DNA of 7,312 bases, taken from positions 1 through 7,312 of the forward strand of contig JAFDCR010000115.1 in the NCBI GenBank assembly GCA_019312685.1, in the 5' to 3' direction. The translations under genes and the position numbers were made by a program. The notes under the pieces are model-generated. The model worked only from the letters and a program-made list of their open reading frames with translations. It was not told the DNA's origin and made no database searches. The stretch is from Deltaproteobacteria bacterium. Lineage in GTDB: Bacteria; Desulfobacterota; Desulfobulbia; Desulfobulbales; BM004. Of the stretch, positions 1-4,345 are shown piece after piece (the stretch's first letter is position 1; each line of letters opens with the position of its first letter).

Positions 1-55
1 CCGGGAAGGCGGCCGTACAGTTGGTGCAGGCGTTATCAGCGAAATTATCGAATAG
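1..55 (+). CDS. tuf: Elongation factor Tu, C-terminal end (partial)
   Basis: Only the last 17 codons and the TAG stop (53-55) are in the window; the frame starts at base 2. They read REGGRTVGAGVISEIIE, which is the conserved end of EF-Tu domain 3 (family form: REGGRTVGAGVVTEIIE or close). EF-Tu is the GTPase that carries aminoacyl-tRNA to the ribosomal A site; this end lies in the beta-barrel domain that contacts tRNA. A tuf gene immediately before rpmG-trnW-secE-nusG is a common arrangement. In E. coli the copy near secE-nusG is called tufB, and a second copy usually sits in the str operon. The GTP-binding domain is outside the window, so copy identity and integrity cannot be judged. Confidence 0.95.
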   Translation, partial: REGGRTVGAGVISEIIE

Positions 56-128
56 GGAAAGATAACCTGCGAGATATTGCTCGTATGAAAATCATTTTAG
101 AAGGTAAATAAATTTACCGGGTGCAGGT

Positions 129-278
129 ATGAGAAATATAATTACACTGGGGTGTACCCAATGCAAGAATCGGAATTACACCACCACAAAAAATAAAAAG
201 ACAACCCCACATAAATTGGAATTTAAAAAATACTGCCGGTTTTGCAGAACTCATACACTGCATAAAGAGACAAAGTAA
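129..278 (+). CDS. rpmG: 50S ribosomal protein L33 (zinc-ribbon form)
   Basis: A 49-residue protein, normal for L33, a small protein of the large subunit near the E site. It begins MRNIITLGCTQCKNRNYTTT and ends with a basic tail. Four cysteines form two CxxC pairs (C9/C12 and C36/C39), the zinc-binding C+ form; many bacteria also keep a C-minus paralogue elsewhere. The start ATG at 129 is preceded by GGGTG (119-123), a modest ribosome-binding site; no other in-frame start gives the conserved beginning. It lies 73 bases after tuf and 9 bases before the tRNA-Trp gene, so tuf, rpmG and the tRNA are probably one transcript. The ORF is short but unmistakable. Confidence 0.95.
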   Translation: MRNIITLGCTQCKNRNYTTTKNKKTTPHKLEFKKYCRFCRTHTLHKETK

Positions 279-287
279 AACTCAGGT

Positions 288-363
288 AGGCCAGTAGCTC
301 TAATGGTAGAGCACCGGACTCCAAATCCGGGTGTTGGGGGTTCGAGTCCCTCCTGGCCTGCCA
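288..363 (+). tRNA. trnW: tRNA-Trp (anticodon CCA), 3' CCA encoded
   Basis: A full cloverleaf can be drawn by eye. The acceptor stem is AGGCCAG (288-294) with CTGGCCT (353-359). The D arm is GCTC/GAGC (297-300, 309-312). The anticodon stem is CCGGA/TCCGG (314-318, 326-330) around loop CTCCAAA, putting anticodon CCA at 321-323, which reads UGG (Trp). The variable loop is GTGTT, and the T arm is GGGGG/CCCTC around TTCGAGT (341-347). Discriminator G360 is the usual tryptophan identity base, and CCA (361-363) is encoded. It sits between rpmG and secE, the usual place for a tRNA-Trp in this cluster, and is likely cut out of the operon transcript by RNases P and E/Z. Confidence 0.98.
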
Positions 364-452
364 TCGATAAAAGAAGGAATTAGGCTGGTTGCCTGTAAAA
401 AATAACAGTATTGACTCCCAGCTTGCAGAACAGCTGATCGGATGGATTATTA

Positions 453-710
453 ATGGCAGCAAAAAAAAGCGAACGCTCTTCCAAAAGCAAGACAGTTGCA
501 TCTGAGCCGGCTGCAAGGACTTATTCACTTGCCCGTGCTAAGGAATTTGCTGCTGAGGTAAAATCTGAGTTCAAAAAAATAGTCTGGCCCGACAAGAAGG
601 TAACCATGGGATCGACCGGTGTCGTTCTTGTCCTGGTATTTCTGGTATCAATATATTTGGGGGCTGTTGATCTTTTTATAGGAAAGCTGGTTTCATATAT
701 CCTTAAATAG
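453..710 (+). CDS. secE: Preprotein translocase subunit SecE
   Basis: An 85-residue protein of the short one-span SecE type; the E. coli protein has two extra N-terminal spans. SecE clamps SecY in the inner-membrane SecYEG channel and is essential for export and membrane insertion. Residues 1-25 are polar and probably disordered. Residues 28-50 form the conserved amphipathic surface helix with the hallmark EVKSEFKKIVWPDKK. Residues about 54-76 are one hydrophobic transmembrane span. The ATG at 453 follows GGATGG (440-445) at a workable distance. It lies between tRNA-Trp and nusG, which is close to universal in bacteria. No convincing promoter was found in the 89 bases between the tRNA and secE, so it is probably read from upstream. 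Confidence 0.96.
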   Translation: MAAKKSERSSKSKTVASEPAARTYSLARAKEFAAEVKSEFKKIVWPDKKVTMGSTGVVLVLVFLVSIYLGAVDLFIGKLVSYILK

Positions 711-778
711 AATCTGTGGCGGTATCTAAACAGGATGCATGCCGCTTCGAGCATTATTAAATGAGGTTTTTTTAGGTT

Positions 779-1309
779 ATGGCACGGCATTGGTACATTG
801 TACATACATATTCCGGGTATGAGGAGAAGGTGAAGGCCAACCTCCTGGAGAGAATAAGAAACGCCGGCCAGGAAGAGTTCTTCGGTGAGATTCTGGTGCC
901 CAAGGAACAGGTCCTTGAAATGATTAAAGGCGCCAAGAAAACTTCGGAAAGAAAGTTTTTCCCCGGGTATATCCTGGTCAACATGGAACTCAACGATAAT
1001 ACCTGGCATACGGTACGCTCCACCCCCAAGGTGACCGGTTTTGTAGGCAATGACCGCAATCCGCCCTCTCTTTCCGATGAGGATGCCATGAAGATCATCG
1101 GCAGGATAAAGGATGGTGCCATGAAACCCAAGCCGAAAGTAACCTATGAGGTGGGTGATTCCGTCAGGGTTATTGACGGTCCGTTTGCCAACTTCCAGGG
1201 AGTAGTGGATGAGGTATACCCGGACAAAGGACGGGTGCGGGTCATGGTAAGTATTTTTGGGCGTTCAACCCCCGTTGAACTGGAATTTGTTCAGGTTGCC
1301 AGCGACTGA
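779..1309 (+). CDS. nusG: Transcription elongation/antitermination factor NusG
   Basis: A 176-residue protein with the standard two-domain NusG layout. The NGN domain (about 1-115) begins MARHWYIVHTYSGYEEKVK and contains the conserved RKFFPGYILV at 58-67; it binds the beta-prime clamp helices across the RNA polymerase cleft. The KOW domain (about 124-176) carries GDSVRVIDGPFANFQGVVDE and can contact Rho or ribosomal protein S10, linking transcription to translation. The ATG at 779 is fixed by homology: an upstream ATG at 761 in the same frame runs into a stop after four codons. The ribosome-binding site is poor, with AGG (774-776) very close to the start and TGAGG (762-766) rather far away, so initiation strength is uncertain. 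It follows secE by 68 bases. Confidence 0.97.
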   Translation: MARHWYIVHTYSGYEEKVKANLLERIRNAGQEEFFGEILVPKEQVLEMIKGAKKTSERKFFPGYILVNMELNDNTWHTVRSTPKVTGFVGNDRNPPSLSDEDAMKIIGRIKDGAMKPKPKVTYEVGDSVRVIDGPFANFQGVVDEVYPDKGRVRVMVSIFGRSTPVELEFVQVASD

Positions 1310-1330
1310 TGAGGCTGAGGCTGCCTGTTG

Positions 1331-1404
1331 TTGAATATTAATGAGGAAGTCGGGATAATTATACACTGATCTCCCTCTTTTGTTTTTTGATTTAGGAGGC
1401 TATA
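1331..1404 (+). promoter_or_regulatory. Candidate promoter and leader of the L11 operon
   Basis: Between nusG and rplK, TTGAAT (1331-1336) and GATAAT (1354-1359) stand 17 bases apart and resemble sigma-70 -35 and -10 boxes (4/6 and 5/6 matches). E. coli has a promoter at the same place before rplK, which supports the call. Transcription would start near 1366 and give a leader of about 40 bases. In that leader, CTCCC (1371-1375) and CCTCT (1374-1378) can each pair with the ribosome-binding site AGGAGG (1394-1399) across a T-rich loop. E. coli L1 represses translation from this leader; I could not identify a convincing L1 target structure here. Confidence 0.5.
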
Positions 1405-1830
1405 ATGGCAAAGAAGATTCAATCATATATTAAACTGCAAATCCCAGCCGGTGGTGCAAATCCTTCCCCTCCGGTCGGTCCTGCTCTTGGTCAGCATGGT
1501 GTCAATATCATGGAGTTTTGTAAAGCTTTTAATGCCAAGACCCAGGGACAGGGGGACACCATTATACCTGTTGTTATAACAGTATATACAGACCGTTCTT
1601 TCAGTTTTATCACTAAAACGCCGCCTGCTTCAGTCCTCTTGATGAAAGCAGCTAATATAAAGAAAGGTTCCAGCCACCCAAAAATGGAAAGGATCGGTAA
1701 AATTTCGCGCAGCAAGATTAAAGATATTGCAGAACAGAAGATGCCGGATTTGAACGCCTTTGATACTGAGGGCGCAATGAAGATTATTGAAGGAACAGCC
1801 AGAAGTATGGGGCTTACTGTTGTTGACTAG
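1405..1830 (+). CDS. rplK: 50S ribosomal protein L11
   Basis: A 141-residue protein, exactly the usual L11 length. L11 binds helices 43-44 of 23S rRNA at the base of the stalk, in the GTPase-associated centre, and is needed for RelA activation. The N-terminal domain (about 1-70) has the proline-rich helix PSPPVGPALGQHGVNI (20-35), whose Pro22 and Pro26 line the thiostrepton/micrococcin pocket. The C-terminal domain (about 75-141) binds rRNA. The N-terminal AKK context fits methylation by PrmA. The start is decided by a strong AGGAGG (1394-1399) five bases before the ATG. It pairs with rplA downstream (104-base gap) as in the E. coli L11 operon. Nothing is missing. Confidence 0.98.
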   Translation: MAKKIQSYIKLQIPAGGANPSPPVGPALGQHGVNIMEFCKAFNAKTQGQGDTIIPVVITVYTDRSFSFITKTPPASVLLMKAANIKKGSSHPKMERIGKISRSKIKDIAEQKMPDLNAFDTEGAMKIIEGTARSMGLTVVD

Positions 1831-1890
1831 CATGAAGGAGCTCTTTTTGGGAGTAATGGAAATAGTATAAGAATACCCATTCAGCATATT

Positions 1891-1919
1891 TTGAATACAG
1901 CAGAGAGATTTTTTATATT
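1891..1919 (+). promoter_or_regulatory. Weak candidate promoter close to rplA
   Basis: TTGAAT (1891-1896) and TATATT (1914-1919) lie 17 bases apart in the rplK-rplA gap. A start near 1926 would leave only about 9 bases before the rplA ATG and would cut into its ribosome-binding site GGAGAG (1924-1928 region). The boxes look fair, but the position is awkward and the region is AT-rich, so this may be chance. Confidence 0.2.
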
Positions 1920-1934
1920 GATGGAGAGTTAGGG

Positions 1935-2645
1935 ATGGCAAAGAGAGGCAAGAACTACAAAAAAGTAGCAGAACAGATTGATAATACAAAATTATATAAC
2001 CTTGATGACGGGGTAGAGTTTGCCTTAAAGGGAAGCTATGCCAAGTTTGACGAGTCTGTTGATATTGCGGTCCGTCTAGGTGTTGACCCCCGCCATGCTG
2101 ACCAGATGGTGAGGAGTAGTGTTGTGCTGCCAAATGGAACAGGCAAGGAGATTCGTGTCCTGGTGTTTGCCAAAGGAGAGAAGGAAAAAGAGGCCCTTGA
2201 TGCAGGTGCGGATTATGCTGGCGGTGATGAATTTGTTGAAAAAATAAAAGACGGTTGGCTTGAGTTCGACCGGACCATCGCCACCCCGGATATGATGGCA
2301 ACGGTCGGTAAGATAGGAAGAATCCTCGGACCGCGTAACCTGATGCCGAACGCCAAGCTTGGTACCGTTACCTTTGATGTCGGAAGGGTTGTGCAGGAAA
2401 TCAAATCAGGAAAAGTTGACTTCAAGGTTGATAAGGCGGGAGTGGTTCACGCTATGCTCGGCAAAGCCTCTTTCGGCTCCCAGAAAGTAAAAGAAAATGT
2501 TCTTGCCTTTATTGACAGGCTTATCCAGCTGAAACCATCAACAAGCAAAGGTATCTACCTGAAAAGCATCAGTCTTTCAACTACCATGGGGCCTGGAGTC
2601 AAGGTTGATCCTCTTGATGTCAGAAACCTGATTAAACAGTCATAA
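1935..2645 (+). CDS. rplA: 50S ribosomal protein L1
   Basis: A 236-residue protein, normal for L1. L1 forms the mobile L1 stalk that guides deacylated tRNA out of the E site, and in many bacteria it also represses its own operon by binding the rplK leader. It has the usual domain I, inserted domain II (about 70-160) and return to domain I. The L1 signature is complete: TPDMM at 117-121 followed by IGRILGPRNLMPNAKLGTV (127-145). The C-terminal part keeps STSKGIYLKSISLSTTMGPG, which closes domain I. The ATG at 1935 is preceded by GGAGAG (about 1923-1928) with a six-base spacer. The next gene, rplJ, is 431 bases away across a regulatory block, so rplKA and rplJL may be separately controlled. Confidence 0.98.
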   Translation: MAKRGKNYKKVAEQIDNTKLYNLDDGVEFALKGSYAKFDESVDIAVRLGVDPRHADQMVRSSVVLPNGTGKEIRVLVFAKGEKEKEALDAGADYAGGDEFVEKIKDGWLEFDRTIATPDMMATVGKIGRILGPRNLMPNAKLGTVTFDVGRVVQEIKSGKVDFKVDKAGVVHAMLGKASFGSQKVKENVLAFIDRLIQLKPSTSKGIYLKSISLSTTMGPGVKVDPLDVRNLIKQS

Positions 2646-2747
2646 GCTAACTTGGACGTATGGGAAGTGGTCAAAGAAATTCGGTCTGACACACTTTTTA
2701 ACCTAGGGTTTGGAATTTTAGGAACGTAACTATCCGTTTTACCTGGT

Positions 2748-2776
2748 TTGATTGGCGGAATCGGAAAAGCTAATAA
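2748..2776 (+). promoter_or_regulatory. Candidate rplJL promoter
   Basis: In the 431-base gap before rplJ, TTGATT (2748-2753) and TAATAA (2771-2776) have a 17-base spacer and resemble sigma-70 boxes. E. coli has its strong L10 promoter in the equivalent rplA-rplJ gap. A start near 2783 would place the L10 leader about 70 bases into the RNA. A second, weaker option is TTGCAT (2798-2803) with GCTAAT (2821-2826). Both -10 regions lie within a GCTAATAAA repeat (2769-2777 and 2821-2829). Confidence 0.4.
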
Positions 2777-2811
2777 AGCAGTACTCTGTTAAGAATATTG
2801 CATAATTAATA

Positions 2812-2844
2812 AAGAAATCGGCTAATAAAATTATCTGATTTTTT
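2812..2844 (+). terminator. AT-rich terminator-like hairpin before the L10 leader
   Basis: AAATCGG (2815-2821) pairs with CTGATTT (2835-2841) over seven base pairs including one G-T. Flanking A and G bases can extend the stem into the T run at 2839-2844. A stem leading into six Ts resembles an intrinsic terminator, but it is AT-rich with a 13-base loop, so termination would be weak. It could reduce read-through from rplKA or be only AT-rich sequence. Confidence 0.25.
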
Positions 2845-2850
2845 AATGTC

Positions 2851-3060
2851 GAAGACAGCAGGTACGTTTTACTGTTTAATCCCCTTGATGTCGGGACCTG
2901 CCGAGGCAGCTATTTGTGAAGTGTGCAAATATCGGAAGATAGAAGCAAGGATTTTATCCTCTGGAATTGTATTCAAGTAACAGTTAACAAACGCTCGGCG
3001 ACAGTTAGAAAGCCTGTACCTGCTGGAAACCTTTATCAGCCCGGATTTATTTTGGGTTAA
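2851..3060 (+). ncRNA. Ribosomal protein L10 leader (rplJ autoregulatory element)
   Basis: The core GAAGACAGCAGGT (2851-2863) and ACCTGCCGAGGCAGCT (2896-2911) match the L10-leader RNA pattern known from many bacteria (AGACAGCAGGT ... ACCTGCCGAGG). It binds the L10-(L7/L12) complex and represses rplJL. The local helix is GCAGGT (2858-2863) with ACCTGC (2896-2901), enclosing a small CCC/GGG hairpin (2881-2883 with 2893-2895). The unpaired GA-rich flanks fit a kink-turn-like binding site. Downstream are a small hairpin AGGAT-TTT-ATCCT (2948-2960) and a 10-base stretch (3016-3025) complementary to the 5' side of the L10 helix. The core is recognised with confidence; the 3' limit and the exact mechanism are inferred. 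It ends shortly before the rplJ ribosome-binding site. Confidence 0.8.
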
Positions 3061-3076
3061 AATTGGAGGAAAAGAA

Positions 3077-3604
3077 GTGAATCGTAATGAAAAGGTTGCG
3101 GAAGTCGAGGAACTGAGTGGCAAGTTTGCAAAAGCCAAAATGGCCATTGTTACCGACTACAAGGGCCTTACAGTACCGGTTCTGCAAGAATTGCGACATA
3201 ACTTGCGCAGAAACGATGCCGAATTCAGGGTAGCAAAAAATACCCTGCTCATCCGGGCGGTTGAGGATACAGAGTTCAAGGGATTGCAGGATCAATTCGT
3301 GGGGACTACTGCCATAACCGTTTCCTATGGTGACCCGGTATCCCCTGCGAAGATTCTCGCTGAATTTGCTAAAGACCATTCTGAGCTGCAAATTCGTTCA
3401 GCTTTGCTTGACGGCAAGTTATTGTCTCCTGAAGACATTACAGCATTGTCAAAACTGCCCAGCAAGGAAATCCTGCTGGGACAGATGCTGTCTGTCATGA
3501 ATGGAGTACCCACCGGCCTTGTCCAGGTGTTAAGCGGAGTTCCCAGAACTTTCCTGTATGCCCTGCAGGCAATCAAAGAACAAAAAGAACAGGCTGCAAA
3601 TTAA
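3077..3604 (+). CDS. rplJ: 50S ribosomal protein L10
   Basis: A 175-residue protein, typical of L10. It anchors the L7/L12 dimers to 23S rRNA next to L11 and is usually the repressor of its own mRNA through the leader just upstream. The N-terminal globular domain (about 1-130) contains the conserved AIVTDYKGLTV (23-33) and FRVAKNTLLIRA (50-61). The C-terminal long helix (about 138-175) is the L7/L12 docking site. Translation starts at GTG (3077), not ATG: GGAGG (3065-3069) sits seven bases before it, and the reading NRNEKVAEVEEL matches the family start. A GTG start may lower initiation, which suits an autoregulated gene, though GTG is common. It is followed by rplL after 42 bases. Confidence 0.97.
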   Translation: MNRNEKVAEVEELSGKFAKAKMAIVTDYKGLTVPVLQELRHNLRRNDAEFRVAKNTLLIRAVEDTEFKGLQDQFVGTTAITVSYGDPVSPAKILAEFAKDHSELQIRSALLDGKLLSPEDITALSKLPSKEILLGQMLSVMNGVPTGLVQVLSGVPRTFLYALQAIKEQKEQAAN

Positions 3605-3646
3605 AATTACTTATACATTTAACAAAGTCGCCAGGAGGATAAGAAA

Positions 3647-4033
3647 ATGGCTGTAACAAAAGAAGATGTAGTAGAATTTATTTCAGGAATGAGTGTTTTG
3701 GAACTCTCAGAATTAATCAAGGAGCTTGAAGAGAAGTTCGGTGTTTCCGCTGCTGCTCCCGTGGCGGTAGCTGCAGCCGGTGCCGCGCCAGCTGAAGCAG
3801 GAGCTGCTGCTGCAGAAGAGAAAACCGAGTTTGATGTGATTCTTGCCGGAATCGGTGACCAGAAAATCAAGGTGATCAAGGAGATTCGCGGCATCACCTC
3901 TCTTGGCCTGAAGGAGGCAAAGGAGTTGGTTGAATCTGCTCCCCAGCCGATTAAAGAAGGTGTGTCAAAGGAAGAAGCCCAGGAAATCAAGGAAAAAATT
4001 GAGGCTGTGGGCGGATCTGTTGAACTTAAATAA
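3647..4033 (+). CDS. rplL: 50S ribosomal protein L7/L12
   Basis: A 128-residue acidic stalk protein present in several copies per ribosome, which recruits and stimulates EF-Tu, EF-G, IF2 and RF3. Residues about 1-32 form the dimerisation helices that dock on L10. Residues about 33-58 are a flexible hinge made almost only of Ala, Pro, Gly and Val. Residues 60-128 are the globular factor-binding domain, with the conserved KIKVIKEIRGITSLGLKEAK (73-92). A strong AGGAGG (3633-3638) eight bases before the ATG fits the need for more L7/L12 than other ribosomal proteins. The repeated Ala codons make this the most GC-rich short stretch nearby, which reflects composition and not transfer. It is cotranscribed with rplJ. 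Confidence 0.98.
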   Translation: MAVTKEDVVEFISGMSVLELSELIKELEEKFGVSAAAPVAVAAAGAAPAEAGAAAAEEKTEFDVILAGIGDQKIKVIKEIRGITSLGLKEAKELVESAPQPIKEGVSKEEAQEIKEKIEAVGGSVELK

Positions 4034-4068
4034 ATCAGTTCACTATACATTATGTAATTTGAGTACCG

Positions 4069-4094
4069 GACCCTGCTTGTATTTTTTCAGGGTC
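4069..4094 (+). promoter_or_regulatory. Hairpin after rplL
   Basis: GACCCTG (4069-4075) and CAGGGTC (4088-4094) form a perfect seven-base stem with a 12-base T-rich loop. CCG (4066-4068) and CGG (4100-4102) could extend it across a bulge. The Ts are in the loop, not after the stem, so it is not a standard terminator. It may protect the rplL 3' end or be part of the rplL-rpoB attenuator region. Confidence 0.4.
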
Positions 4095-4130
4095 ACTGCC
4101 GGCAGGAATGACTAGCTGGTATGAAAGAAT

Positions 4131-4163
4131 ATGACGCTACGGAGGTTTTCTCCGTAGCGTCGT
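4131..4163 (+). promoter_or_regulatory. Strong hairpin in the rplL-rpoB gap (attenuator or RNase III-type site)
   Basis: GACGCTACGGAG (4133-4144) and CTCCGTAGCGTC (4150-4161) pair perfectly over 12 bases around the loop GTTTT. A G-T and an A-T pair extend the stem to 14 (4131-4132 with 4162-4163). The bases after it (CGTGTTCTCAAGG) have no T run, so complete intrinsic termination is unlikely. E. coli has a partial attenuator and an RNase III cut in this gap, which lets rpoBC be made less than rplJL; by position this hairpin is the best candidate for that role here. The stem is seen directly and the role is inferred. Confidence 0.6.
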
Positions 4164-4191
4164 CGTGTTCTCAAGGAACGGAAAGAAAAAT

Positions 4192-4207
4192 GGGGTGCAG
4201 CGACCCC
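4192..4207 (+). promoter_or_regulatory. Small GC-rich hairpin upstream of rpoB
   Basis: GGGGT (4192-4196) pairs with ACCCC (4203-4207) around the loop GCAGCG. With only TTC after it, it is not a clear terminator. It is the third stem in this gap and directly precedes the candidate rpoB promoter. Confidence 0.3.
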
Positions 4208-4237
4208 TTCAAACATGCTGTAATTTGTTAATATAAT
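4208..4237 (+). promoter_or_regulatory. Candidate internal promoter for rpoB
   Basis: TATAAT (4232-4237) is a perfect sigma-70 -10 box. TTCAAA (4208-4213) is a fair -35 box (4/6) with an 18-base spacer. Transcription would begin near 4244 and give a leader of about 100 bases. That leader would start with a stem in which AAAAGATCTGC (4242-4252) pairs with GCAGAT and CTTTT (4267-4278, one bulged T). A separate promoter would let rpoBC be expressed independently of rplJL. The AT-rich setting makes chance matches possible. Confidence 0.4.
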
Positions 4238-4331
4238 TCAAAAAAGATCTGCATAAAGAAAGTGCAGCAGATTCTTTTCAGCTGCCAGAGCCCGAATAAA
4301 TTTAAAAGGGCCGAAACCGGTTACACAAGAC

Positions 4332-4336
4332 GAGGG
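4332..4336 (+). promoter_or_regulatory. Ribosome-binding site deciding the rpoB start
   Basis: GAGGG lies nine bases before ATG 4346. The alternative ATG at 4355 has only GGGG (4348-4351) three bases before it, too close for normal use. This favours 4346, although many relatives seem to start at the equivalent of 4355. Confidence 0.5.
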
Positions 4337-4345
4337 CATTGCTCG

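Noticed and set aside
103..118. GGTAAA/TTTACC hairpin after tuf as a terminator
   Set aside because: Only six weak pairs, with no T run, and the next gene follows at once, so termination is unlikely.
411..438. TTGACT as a -35 box for secE
   Set aside because: No acceptable -10 at 16-18 bases; the best is GCTGAT with 3 of 6 matches.
521..1131. Two overlapping minus-strand open frames opposite secE and nusG
   Set aside because: They lie opposite well-conserved genes, show no recognisable family or ribosome-binding site, and overlap each other; they are by-products of the coding strand.
1630..2301. A 223-codon minus-strand frame opposite rplK/rplA
   Set aside because: Low-complexity His/Gln/Ser-rich translation across two conserved genes and their gap; no domain or start signal.
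3930..4115. A 61-codon plus-strand frame overlapping the end of rplL
   Set aside because: Mostly inside rplL in another frame, with no family resemblance and no ribosome-binding site.
4190..4231. A 13-codon frame (MGCSDPFKHAVIC) in the rplL-rpoB gap, possible leader peptide
   Set aside because: The nearest purine-rich site is about 12 bases away, there is no run of regulatory codons, and its start is buried beside the GGGGT/ACCCC stem.
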